Assembly: GCF_003459245.1 (NCBI RefSeq)
Contig: NZ_QRVG01000005.1
Location: forward strand, 47,689-111,688
Direction: 5' to 3'
Length of the DNA: 64,000 nucleotides
DNA from: Collinsella sp. AF23-2
GTDB lineage: Bacteria; Actinomycetota; Coriobacteriia; Coriobacteriales; Coriobacteriaceae
Position 1 is the first letter of the stretch. The number at the start of each line of letters is the position of its first letter. A program made the position numbers and the translations under genes. This document shows, piece after piece, positions 36,145 through 45,886 of this stretch. The notes below the pieces were generated by a model. It made no database searches. It worked only from the letters and a program-made list of their open reading frames with translations, and was not told the origin of the DNA.

Positions 36145-36720
36145 ATGCCCACGTCACAAAGCCAGAAAAAAGAAGCCATCGCTCAGGCGGCCGAGCAGGA
36201 GCTCGCGTCGCTTGCAGGTCGCGGTGTGCGTATCGCGGGCAACGCGTGCTCGCCGATTGTGCTGGTCAAAGGCGATTTGGATGAAGCCGAGTGCTCGGGC
36301 GGCGAGCTGGCTGCCGGCGCGGATGGCGCCGCGTTGCGCAAGGCGCTCGGCGCCATCGGATATGCCCCCGAGGACTTTTGCGTGCTGGCAAGCGTCGCCG
36401 GCGCGGGTGACGGAGCGGTCGCGGTGGGCGAGACTCTGCCGTGCGACCTGTTCCGCGAGGCGCTGGAGGCTCTGGACCCCGAGGCGGTGCTGCTGCTCGA
36501 CAACAGTGCGGCCGATGTCATGCGCGAAACCTACGCCGATATGCTCGTGGCGATTGATGACTTCGACACCGCCATGCTCAAGCCCGGCCTGGTCGCCCAT
36601 GTGCAGGGCCGCCGCGTGCTCGCGCTCGATGGCTTTGAGGCGGCGCTGACCGACAAAGCGGCCAAGCAGCGTATGTGGGCCTACATCAAGCAGCTGACCC
36701 CGGCGGTCGCTCCACTGTAG
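36145..36720 (+). CDS. Hypothetical protein, possibly a degenerate UDG-fold protein
   Basis: 191 residues with no membrane segments. AGNACSPIVLVKGDL, LRKALGAIGYAPEDFCVLA and DPEAVLLLDNSAADVMRETY recall the layout of uracil-DNA-glycosylase-like folds, but the catalytic motifs are not evident, so this is only a suggestion. It starts at ATG 36145 with GGAGAGCGC upstream. It is divergent from thioredoxin and convergent with the histidine kinase gene. Confidence 0.75.
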   Translation: MPTSQSQKKEAIAQAAEQELASLAGRGVRIAGNACSPIVLVKGDLDEAECSGGELAAGADGAALRKALGAIGYAPEDFCVLASVAGAGDGAVAVGETLPCDLFREALEALDPEAVLLLDNSAADVMRETYADMLVAIDDFDTAMLKPGLVAHVQGRRVLALDGFEAALTDKAAKQRMWAYIKQLTPAVAPL

Positions 36721-36784
36721 CGGATCGGCACCGGCGAGCGATTGCCTGGCGGGCGAGGCGCGCCGCGAGATCGGCGCCGTACTT

Positions 36785-38062
36785 CTACATCACAGCGCGC
36801 AGCTCAAACCGATCGCCGTTAATGCGGAACTGGCAGTTGCCGTTCATGCGCTCCACGGCAAGTTTGATGCTCTTGGTTCCAAAGCCGTGGCCCGCATGCC
36901 GGGTCACGGGCATGCCGTCGACCATGCGCGGCGCGCGGTCAAACGTGTTGGAAACTAACAGCAACAGCTGGCCGTCCTCAAGTCGCAGGTCAAGGTCGAC
37001 GAATCGCTTTCCTTGGGGTGCGGCGCTTGCGGCGGTGATAGCGTTTTCCAAGGCATTTGAGAGCACGCTAAACAGGTCGGCGTCACCTACGTGGACGGTT
37101 TCGGGTACGGCGGCGCGCAGGTTGGCGGTAATGCCGTTTCTATTGATATCTGAGTTGAATGACGAAAGCGCGATGTTTACGGTCTCGTTGGCGCAGAAGC
37201 GGCGTACGGCGGTGCGGTCGCCGGCTTCGCAGAGTTCGTCGATGCGGTTGAGCGCCTCGTCGGTGTGGCCCTCCTCAATTAAAGTGGCCAGGCCGCGTAG
37301 GAAGTGGCGCATATCGTGGCGAAGAATCGACAGCTCGCGCCCAGATTGACGCCAAGCCTCGAGCTCTTTGATGGCGGCGCTGTCGCGGGTTTCGAGCATC
37401 CAACGCTCTCGCTCGGCGGTTTCCTTTTCTTCGTATTCGCGCAGGTAAACGGCAAGAAACATAAGATAGAAGGCACAGAGCGCAAATGCCAAAAACTCAA
37501 CTGTCACCACCGAGCCCGAGTGGAACAGCGTGGTGTAGACGTTGGTGGCGTAGTCAAAGATGTAATAGACGAGCGGCAGGATTAAAAGGATGCCCAGCTC
37601 GGTGGGGCTTTTAATCGCCAGGCGGGGTCCAATGTCGCCGGCCCAATGCAGCAGGACGGCAAAGACGCCGAGCGTGGTAGCGATGCGTGCCAGATAGTAC
37701 GCGATCTGAGAATCGGTTGCGGCAAATGCGGCGATGCCCATCCAATTGCTGAACTGGCAGCTCAGATAGGCGCTGGTGACGCCCAACGTCGCGAGTAGCG
37801 GACTCAAGTGGTAGCGCGCGCATAGGTAGACGGTAAGCGGCAAGTGCACGACGAGCGGATAGACCTGACGGGCAAAAAGCTCTCCGCCAACGACATTGGC
37901 GATCGAAAAGGCAGCGCCGGTTGCGGCTCCGACCCCCACCAACTCGAGTGCATGGCGTCGATTGATTTCGATACCGCACAGCGCCGCCGAGGCAAAGACG
38001 CCAAAGAGCAGCGTCGTGGCGTGGTGGATTGCCCAAAGGACCATTTCGACCGAGGAGATCAT
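36785..38062 (-). CDS. AgrC-like sensor histidine kinase (GHKL)
   Basis: 425 residues. Six or seven membrane segments in the first about 205 residues, a linker, an H-box ILRHDMRHFLRGL, and a GHKL ATPase domain (SNALENAITAA as N box, GHGFGTKSIKLAVERMNG as G box). It pairs with the LytTR regulator whose stop overlaps its start (ATGA). Such pairs often sense peptides or control bacteriocin and competence-like genes; no peptide gene was seen beside it. Confidence 0.9.
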   Translation of the reverse strand: MISSVEMVLWAIHHATTLLFGVFASAALCGIEINRRHALELVGVGAATGAAFSIANVVGGELFARQVYPLVVHLPLTVYLCARYHLSPLLATLGVTSAYLSCQFSNWMGIAAFAATDSQIAYYLARIATTLGVFAVLLHWAGDIGPRLAIKSPTELGILLILPLVYYIFDYATNVYTTLFHSGSVVTVEFLAFALCAFYLMFLAVYLREYEEKETAERERWMLETRDSAAIKELEAWRQSGRELSILRHDMRHFLRGLATLIEEGHTDEALNRIDELCEAGDRTAVRRFCANETVNIALSSFNSDINRNGITANLRAAVPETVHVGDADLFSVLSNALENAITAASAAPQGKRFVDLDLRLEDGQLLLLVSNTFDRAPRMVDGMPVTRHAGHGFGTKSIKLAVERMNGNCQFRINGDRFELRAVM

Positions 38063-38784
38063 CAGCGCCTCCCGCCCTCAAAGCGCACCGCAAAGTAGGC
38101 GTCTTGGAACCCCTGCTTGCTGCTGCGCGACAGCGGAATGCACGCGCCCGAGCGCATGACGATGTCTGTGCGATCGAAGTGGTCGATGTTGCGCAAGTTG
38201 ACCTGGTAGCTACGGTGGCATTTAAAGAAGGTGGCATTTTGCGCCAAACGGTCCTCGACGCTGCGGAACGATTCGAGTGCCTCGATATCGCGTCCGTCGC
38301 GCAGATGGAAGACCACGTGCTTGTTGCGCGCCTCGGCATATTCGATGTCGGACAGGCGCAGGGCGTGGTAGCCAAAGGACGTTTTGATCACGAGCTCGTC
38401 GGTTGCCGCCGGGCGCATGCTCGAAAGTTCGTCGAGTAACTGCGCCAGGCGTTCGTAAGTCACGGGCTTGAGCAGATAGTCGAAGGCGCGGACCTCGTAG
38501 GACTCCAGTGCAAACTCGGGCGACGAGGTGAGGAACACCAGGCGCACGGCGGTGTCGGCCTGGCGCAATTCGCGTGCGGTGTCCATGCCGTTGACGAGCG
38601 GCATGATCATGTCGAGCAGGATGATGTCGGCGCGCGACGCGGCATGGCGCGCCAGCAGGTCCTCGCCGCGCGTGACGAGCGCAACATCGACCGCCGTGCC
38701 CGTCTCGATCGACCAACGGTCGATCATCCGGTGCAGTCTATCTAGAAAAGCGGCGTCATCGTCGCAGGCAATAATCTTGAGCAT
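38062..38784 (-). CDS. LytTR-family response regulator (AgrA-like)
   Basis: 240 residues. Receiver domain with phospho-Asp in ILLDMIMPLVNGMD and Lys in DYLLKPVT. LytTR DNA-binding domain at about 135-238 (FFKCHRSYQVNLRNIDHFDRTDIVMRSG). It is the first gene of a two-gene operon with the kinase. The start at 38784 follows GGGGGCTCAG. Targets are unknown. Confidence 0.92.
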   Translation of the reverse strand: MLKIIACDDDAAFLDRLHRMIDRWSIETGTAVDVALVTRGEDLLARHAASRADIILLDMIMPLVNGMDTARELRQADTAVRLVFLTSSPEFALESYEVRAFDYLLKPVTYERLAQLLDELSSMRPAATDELVIKTSFGYHALRLSDIEYAEARNKHVVFHLRDGRDIEALESFRSVEDRLAQNATFFKCHRSYQVNLRNIDHFDRTDIVMRSGACIPLSRSSKQGFQDAYFAVRFEGGRR

Positions 38785-38991
38785 TCTGAGCCCCCTTAGT
38801 AGTTCGATTTTGCCACATTGGGCGCGGACCACTCGCGGGGGAGCGCCCGTTCGTGCCTCACGGTGCGCAACTCGCGCCGAGCGGTATTGCGGTGGCGAAA
38901 GATGCCTCCTGCGCTATCGAGAGCTCGGCTATCCTCAGCTTGCCAGTTCGAAAATGGACCTGCCGCATGATTGAATCTTTATTTCAACCTT

Positions 38992-39041
38992 ACACCTAGG
39001 TTTACAGCTGTCTTGTCAGCTGTAAACCTAGGTGTCATACT
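38992..39041 (+). promoter_or_regulatory. NiaR-type operator overlapping the nadA promoter
   Basis: A perfect 19-bp palindrome, ACACCTAGGTTTACAGCTG (38992-39010) and its complement (39017-39035), with spacer TCTTGT. The core TTTACAGCTGTCTTG resembles known NiaR sites. A promoter fits exactly: -35 TTGTCA (39013-39018), 17-bp spacer, -10 CATACT (39036-39041). A bound repressor would block it. The niaR gene is the last of this operon. Confidence 0.82.
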
Positions 39042-39076
39042 AAAGCCCCAAGATTCGCCAAAAGAGAGGGGCCTTG

Positions 39077-40102
39077 ATGGCACAGAGCGCGAACATGGAT
39101 GCGTCGGAGCTTGCACGCGATATCGCGGCCGGCCTAGCATCGGCAACGACGGCAACGGAGCGCGCGGCACTGGTGCCCGCAGAGCTTGTCGAGGCCATTC
39201 AGCAACTAAAAACCCAACGTGACGCGGTGATCCTGGCGCACTACTATGTGGCGCCCGAGGTTCAGGCTGTGGCCGATTACGTCGGCGACAGCTTCTACCT
39301 GGCAAAGCTCGCCAAAAGCCTACCGCAGCAGACTATCGTGCTGTGCGGCGTGGAGTTTATGGGCGAGAGCGCCAAGCTGCTCAATCCCACCAAGACCGTG
39401 CTGCTGCCCGAGCCGGGCGCGGACTGTCCCATGGCGCACATGGTCAAGCGCGAGACGGTCGACGCGGCGCGCGCCGAGTATGGCGACGACCTGGCCGTGG
39501 TGTGCTACGTCAACTCGACGGTCGAGATCAAGAGCTGGAGTGACGTGTGCGTTACCAGCTCAAACGCCGTCAAGATCGTCTCCGAGCTGCCGCAGCAGCA
39601 CATCTTGTTCATTCCCGACCAGAACCTGGGCCGCTTCGTAGCCGAGCAGGTGCCCCAAAAGCACGTCATCCCCAACAACGGCTACTGCCCGCGCCATCAC
39701 ATCATCACCGTCGAGCAGATCGTCGACGCGACGGAGGCCCACCCCGACGCGCTCGTGCTGGCGCATCCTGAGTGCAAGGCTGACGTCCTGGCTGAGGCCG
39801 ACTACATCGGCTCCACCGCCGGCATCATCAAGTATGCCGAGGAGTCCGACGCGAGCGAGTTCATTATCGTGACGGTCCGCGGCGTACTCTACGAGCTCGA
39901 GCGCCGCTGCCAGGGCACCGGCAAGAAGTTCTACTTCCCCGCGGTGCAGCCCACCTGCGTCAACATGGATCTCATCACGCTCGAAAAGCTCGTGCGCTGC
40001 CTGGAGACGGGCGAGGGCGAGGTGCAGATTGGCGTGTCGGACAAGGCCGCCGATCAGGCCAAGCTCACGCTCGACCGCATGCTCGAGTACGCAGCGCGCT
40101 AG
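39077..40102 (+). CDS. nadA: Quinolinate synthase A
   Basis: 341 residues. LAHYYVAPEVQAVADYVGDSFYLAK and GVEFMGESAKLLNPTKTVLLPEPGADCPMAH are NadA signatures, with the 4Fe-4S Cys in these motifs and in PTCVNM. It condenses iminoaspartate and dihydroxyacetone phosphate to quinolinate. ATG 39077 is chosen (TTG 39074 is possible); AGAGAGGGG is upstream. First gene of nadABC-niaR. Confidence 0.95.
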   Translation: MAQSANMDASELARDIAAGLASATTATERAALVPAELVEAIQQLKTQRDAVILAHYYVAPEVQAVADYVGDSFYLAKLAKSLPQQTIVLCGVEFMGESAKLLNPTKTVLLPEPGADCPMAHMVKRETVDAARAEYGDDLAVVCYVNSTVEIKSWSDVCVTSSNAVKIVSELPQQHILFIPDQNLGRFVAEQVPQKHVIPNNGYCPRHHIITVEQIVDATEAHPDALVLAHPECKADVLAEADYIGSTAGIIKYAEESDASEFIIVTVRGVLYELERRCQGTGKKFYFPAVQPTCVNMDLITLEKLVRCLETGEGEVQIGVSDKAADQAKLTLDRMLEYAAR

Positions 40103-40157
40103 AACAATGCGGCATGAGGGACGGTCCCTTATGTCACATTCAAGGGAGAGGATTCCT

Positions 40158-41534
40158 GTGGAAACCAAGCAATACCCCGATATGGAGTGCGACGTCGTTA
40201 TTGCCGGCTGCGGTGTAGCGGGCCTGTATGCGGCTCTCAACCTGCCGACGAGCATGCGCGTGATCATGCTCTCCAAGGGCGCTGTCGACGAGTGCGATTC
40301 GATGCTCGCGCAGGGCGGCATTTGCGTGCTGCCCGAGGGTTCTGACTACGATGCCTTCTTTGAGGACACCATGCACGCCGGCCACTACGAGAACCGCCGC
40401 GAGAGCGTCGACATCATGATTCGCTCGAGCCGCTCGGTCATCAACGACCTGCTGGCGATGGGCGTGGACTTTGAGCGCAAGGCCGACGGCAGCCTCGACT
40501 TTACCCGCGAGGGTGCGCACAGCCGCCCCCGCATTGCCTTCCATGCCGACATTACGGGCAAGGAGATCACGACCAAGCTGCTTCAGGCCGTTCGCAAACT
40601 GGATAACGTGCAGATTTTGGAGCACGTGGCCATGACCGACATCCTGACGGCCGAGCGCGATGGGGCCACGGTGTGCACTGGTGTCGTCGCTGTTGCCGTG
40701 GACGAGGACGATTCAGCTCGCCCCGCCGACGAGCTGGCAAATGCCGCTGAGGGCGTGCATGTCGGTAAGCCGTTTAAGATCCATGCCCGCCATACGCTGT
40801 GGGCGACGGGCGGCATCGGTGGCGTATACGACCATTCGACCAACTACCCGCAGCTCACGGGCGACGCCTGCTACATCGCGCAGGAGCACGGCATTAAGAT
40901 GGAGCACCTGGACTACGTGCAGATCCATCCCACGGGCCTGTTCTCGCCGCAGCCAGGCCGTACGTTCCTGATCAGCGAGAGCTGCCGCGGTGAGGGCGCG
41001 ATTCTGCTCAATGCCGCCGGCGAGCGTTTTGCCGACGAGTTGCAGCCGCGCGACGTTGTCGCTGCCGCCATCCGCGAGCAGATGAAGCAGGACGGCACCG
41101 AGCACGAGTGGCTGAGCTTTGCCCCCGTCGAGCGCGACGTGGTGACTGGGCACTTTGCCAACATTCGCGCGCGCTGCCTTGAGGACGGCCGCGACATCTT
41201 GGACGAGCCCATCCCCGTTACGCCCACGCAGCACTACTTTATGGGCGGCGTATGGGTCGATAAGGACGGCCGCACTTCGATGCCCGAGCTCTACGCCGCG
41301 GGCGAGACGGCTTGCAACGGCGTTCACGGCAAGAATCGCCTTGCATCAAATAGTCTGCTCGAGGCGCTGGTCTGGGGTCGTCGCGCCGCGTGGTACATGC
41401 GCACCGGCGAGTCGCTGGCCGTGGAGCAGGCGGGCGAGCCCGCGCTCGATGGACGCCATCGCGCCCTGAGTTCCGATACCCTTGCAATCGATGATTTGGC
41501 CCGTGCCGCCGGCACGCAGGCCGCAGAGGAGTAG
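40158..41534 (+). CDS. nadB: L-aspartate oxidase, short form
   Basis: 458 residues from GTG 40158, which follows AAGGGAGAGG; ATG 40131 is an alternative without a ribosome site. FAD-binding VVIAGCGVAGLYAALNL; active-site region KMEHLDYVQIHPTGLF and ISESCRGEGAILLN; C-terminal FAD contact NRLASNSLLEALVWGRRA. It makes iminoaspartate for NadA. It lacks most of the C-terminal helical domain found in the about 540-residue E. coli enzyme. Confidence 0.93.
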   Translation: METKQYPDMECDVVIAGCGVAGLYAALNLPTSMRVIMLSKGAVDECDSMLAQGGICVLPEGSDYDAFFEDTMHAGHYENRRESVDIMIRSSRSVINDLLAMGVDFERKADGSLDFTREGAHSRPRIAFHADITGKEITTKLLQAVRKLDNVQILEHVAMTDILTAERDGATVCTGVVAVAVDEDDSARPADELANAAEGVHVGKPFKIHARHTLWATGGIGGVYDHSTNYPQLTGDACYIAQEHGIKMEHLDYVQIHPTGLFSPQPGRTFLISESCRGEGAILLNAAGERFADELQPRDVVAAAIREQMKQDGTEHEWLSFAPVERDVVTGHFANIRARCLEDGRDILDEPIPVTPTQHYFMGGVWVDKDGRTSMPELYAAGETACNGVHGKNRLASNSLLEALVWGRRAAWYMRTGESLAVEQAGEPALDGRHRALSSDTLAIDDLARAAGTQAAEE

Positions 41535-41537
41535 ACC

Positions 41538-42398
41538 ATGAATCCCATTACCATGAAGCTCGTCGTCGATGATCTGATTTTGCAGGCTCTGCGCGAGGAC
41601 ATTACGTTTGAGGACGTGAGCACGGCGAGCGTGTGCCCCACGGCGCGTCCCGCCACGGTGGAGCTTATCGCCAAGGCCGACGGCATCATCGCCGGCTTGG
41701 ATGTGTTTGCCCGTACCTTTGAGCTGCTGGATTCGCAGAGCTCGGTGCTGCTCGACGTTGCCGATGGCGACGAGGTGCACGCCGGCGACCATGTGGGTCA
41801 GGTGCGCGGCGATGCGCGCGTGCTGCTTTCGGGTGAGCGCGTGGCGCTCAACTACCTGCAGCGCATGAGCGGCATCGCTACCTACACGCACAGCATGGCC
41901 GCGGCGCTCGAGGGAACCAAGACCGTGCTCGTCGACACGCGCAAGACCACGCCGGGCATGCGCGTGTTTGAGAAGGCGGCGGTTGAGATTGGCGGCGGCA
42001 GCAACCACCGCTACAACCTGTCGACGGCCGTCATGCTCAAGGACAACCATATCGATGCCGCCGGTGGCGTGACGCGCGCGATCGAGATGGCGCGCGCCCA
42101 TGCGTCGTTTACCACGACAGTTGAGATTGAGTGCGAGAACCTGGACATGGTGCGCGAAGCCGTGGAGGCCGGTGCCGACATTATCATGCTCGACAACATG
42201 ACCCATGACGACATGGCCGCCGCCATCGAGCTTATCGCCGGTCGCGCCAAGACCGAGTGCTCGGGCAACGTGGACGCCAGCAACATTCGCGCCCTGGCCG
42301 ATCTGGGTGTCGACTATATTAGCTCGGGCGCCCTGACGCACTCTGCGCCGATCCTCGACCTCTCGCTTAAGCACCTGCGTCTGCTGGACGGTAAATAA
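41538..42398 (+). CDS. nadC: Nicotinate-nucleotide pyrophosphorylase (carboxylating)
   Basis: 286 residues. Quinolinate phosphoribosyltransferase motifs VDTRKTTPGMR and EIGGGSNHRYNLSTAVMLKDNH, and a C-terminal EIECENLDMVREAVEAGADIIMLDN barrel. It converts quinolinate plus PRPP to nicotinate mononucleotide. Three bases separate it from nadB and one base overlaps niaR. Confidence 0.96.
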   Translation: MNPITMKLVVDDLILQALREDITFEDVSTASVCPTARPATVELIAKADGIIAGLDVFARTFELLDSQSSVLLDVADGDEVHAGDHVGQVRGDARVLLSGERVALNYLQRMSGIATYTHSMAAALEGTKTVLVDTRKTTPGMRVFEKAAVEIGGGSNHRYNLSTAVMLKDNHIDAAGGVTRAIEMARAHASFTTTVEIECENLDMVREAVEAGADIIMLDNMTHDDMAAAIELIAGRAKTECSGNVDASNIRALADLGVDYISSGALTHSAPILDLSLKHLRLLDGK

Positions 42399-42943
42399 TG
42401 AACGCCCGCGAGCGTCGCCGTGCCATCATGGGCGTGCTCGAAGGAGCCAAGGAGCCCGTTTCGGGCAGCGCACTTGCCCGCGAGGTTGGCGTGAGCCGTC
42501 AGGTCGTGGTTCAGGATATTGCCCTGTTGCGTGCCGATGGGCACGATATCGTGGCGACCAACCGCGGCTACGTGCTGCAGGAGGCCCCCAGCAGCCCCGC
42601 CGTGCCCACGCGCTTGGTCAAGGTTCGCCACAGCGTGGAGCAGGCAGGCGATGAGCTCACGAGTATCGTCGACGCCGGTGGCGCCGTGCTCAACGTGATC
42701 GTCAATCACCGCGTGTACGGCAAGATCACGGCCGACCTGGACATCCGCAACCGCCGCGATGTCGAGCGCTACCTAGAGGGCATCGCCAGCGGCAAGAGCT
42801 TCCCGCTGCTGACGGTGACGAGCGGCTACCACTTCCATCGCATCGCGGCGGAAGACGAGCAGACCCTCGACGAGATCGAGGCCATGCTCAAGGAGAAAGG
42901 CTACCTTGCCGATTTAATGCCCTACGAGGATGATTTGTCCTAA
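42398..42943 (+). CDS. niaR: NAD biosynthesis repressor NiaR (HTH_11 + 3H domain)
   Basis: 181 residues. N-terminal winged helix (SGSALAREVGVSRQVVVQDIALLRADGHDI) and C-terminal 3H domain with conserved His in VRHSVEQ, VNHRVYG and GYHFHRI, the nicotinate and metal site. It begins inside the nadC stop (TAATG), so it is coexpressed. It very likely represses its own operon through the palindrome at 38992. Confidence 0.93.
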   Translation: MNARERRRAIMGVLEGAKEPVSGSALAREVGVSRQVVVQDIALLRADGHDIVATNRGYVLQEAPSSPAVPTRLVKVRHSVEQAGDELTSIVDAGGAVLNVIVNHRVYGKITADLDIRNRRDVERYLEGIASGKSFPLLTVTSGYHFHRIAAEDEQTLDEIEAMLKEKGYLADLMPYEDDLS

Positions 42944-42962
42944 CCCGATACTGTCTTTATAA

Positions 42963-43027
42963 GTTGCGGTGAAATAGTTCCTACAATCGGCACCTAAGCA
43001 ATGAGCCAGGAACTATTCCACCGCAAC
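42963..43027. repeat. Intergenic hairpin, family F
   Basis: Arms 42963-42982 and 43008-43027 pair at 19 of 20 positions. The arm GCGGTGAAATAGTTCCT resembles GCGACGGAATGGTTCC at 15381. It lies just after niaR and before the terminator shared with the ferredoxin gene. Confidence 0.8.
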
Positions 43028-43069
43028 TGCCAAGGTAGCCCCGTCCCCAATTAGCTGCCTGTACAAACA

Positions 43070-43108
43070 AAAGGAGGCCTCCGCGGCGATGCGGAAGCCT
43101 CCTTTTTT
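43070..43108. terminator. Bidirectional terminator between niaR and ferredoxin
   Basis: AAGGAGGCCTCCGC pairs with GCGGAAGCCTCCTT, followed by a T-run on the plus strand and TTTTG on the minus strand. It can end both converging transcripts. Confidence 0.85.
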
Positions 43109-43147
43109 GTGCACGGTGTACTTTTGAGTGTGCAAGTGGGGGAGTTG

Positions 43148-43333
43148 TTACTCCTCGACGATCTCGGTGATCGCGCCAGCGGGGCAAGCGTCCTGGCAAG
43201 CGCCACAGGCGACGCAGGAGTCCTCGTCGGCGACGGTAGCGACGTCCTGGAGCTCCAGAACGCCAGCGGGGCAGGAGTCGACGCAAACGCCACAAGCGAT
43301 GCACTCGTCGGCATCAATTACGGGATGAGCCAT
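43148..43333 (-). CDS. 2[4Fe-4S] ferredoxin
   Basis: 61 residues. Two cluster motifs, CIACGVCVDSCP and CVACGACQDACP, typical of the small clostridial-type ferredoxin that carries electrons at low potential in anaerobes. ATG 43333 (MAHPVIDADEC) follows AGAGAGGAAAC. Single gene, bidirectional terminator downstream. Confidence 0.95.
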   Translation of the reverse strand: MAHPVIDADECIACGVCVDSCPAGVLELQDVATVADEDSCVACGACQDACPAGAITEIVEE

Positions 43334-43559
43334 GGTAGTTTCCTCTCTGTTGACCGACGCTACAGGCGATGCGCGTCGGTTTGATTCGGGCAAAAACATA
43401 CCACGGGAGCGACCGTTTGCAATACCCTCTGGCCGGCATCTTCATACCGTTCGCCGAGTATGCCAAGGTTTACTAAAAAACGCGCAGGTGGGGCCGTTGA
43501 GCTGCGCAAATGTTAGCTATAGGTGACTTGTAATATTGACCTATTGAGCGCGCCTGCGG

Positions 43560-43735
43560 AAAGGGCATCCCGTTATTTGGCCGAAAACCGGGTCGCAGTT
43601 TCCGGTTGGGCCCGCTAGCGGAAACTGCGACCCGGTATCAGCTCTCAAAACGGGATACGGTTTCCGGTTGAGCCTTCAGACGGAAACTGCGACCCGGAAT
43701 CCACGCTCAAACCGGGATGCGCTTGCCGCAAGACG
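43560..43735. repeat. Family D tandem hairpin array
   Basis: CCGGGTCGCAGTTTCCG (43588-43604) pairs perfectly with 43619-43635. A second stem CGGGATACGGTTTCCG/CGGAAACTGCGACCCGG follows at 43650-43698 with mismatches, then a single CGGGATGCGCTTGCCG arm. The same modules occur at 28654-28813. The 658-bp gap 43334-43991 otherwise holds only the dnaK promoter region. Confidence 0.82.
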
Positions 43736-43804
43736 GCCCCCAGGCACCCCCGGACGCAAACCTCAGTCAACTCTACATAGATCTCAATAGATCTGCCGAG
43801 AACT

Positions 43805-43890
43805 CAAACAGTGCATCTACCTGCACATTTGAGAACCTAAACTCTCAGAGATAAGAAATCTTATATGAATTGACTTAGATTTTGTATATT
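43805..43890 (+). promoter_or_regulatory. dnaK promoter region with element shared with clpB
   Basis: AAATCTTATAT (43856-43866), six bases, then ACTTAGATTT and TGTATA to 43888. The same string lies before clpB at 52897-52930 with nearly equal spacing. Both are preceded by CTCAGA. A CTCAAA/TTTGAG pair (43803-43832) lies upstream. Not the CIRCE sequence; a site for the HspR encoded in this operon is inferred. Confidence 0.65.
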
Positions 43891-43991
43891 CCAGCCCATA
43901 AGGGGATACACTACATCCTGAAAGACAAGCCGAAGCGCCGCGCGACAGACCGTCGAGGCGGCGCGAACGCAAAAGAGAGAGGGAATTTCTA

Positions 43992-45884
<1,893 letters not shown>

Positions 45885-45886
45885 TC

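Noticed and set aside
40115..40129. GAGGGACGGTCCCTT palindrome between nadA and nadB as an operator
   Set aside because: Too short and inside an operon; it looks like a remnant of a GGGAC repeat, as does GGGACAGG at 34710.
43803..43832. Classical HspR site (HAIR) before dnaK
   Set aside because: CTCAAA and TTTGAG halves are spaced too far apart for the known CTTGAGT-N7-ACTCAAG site.
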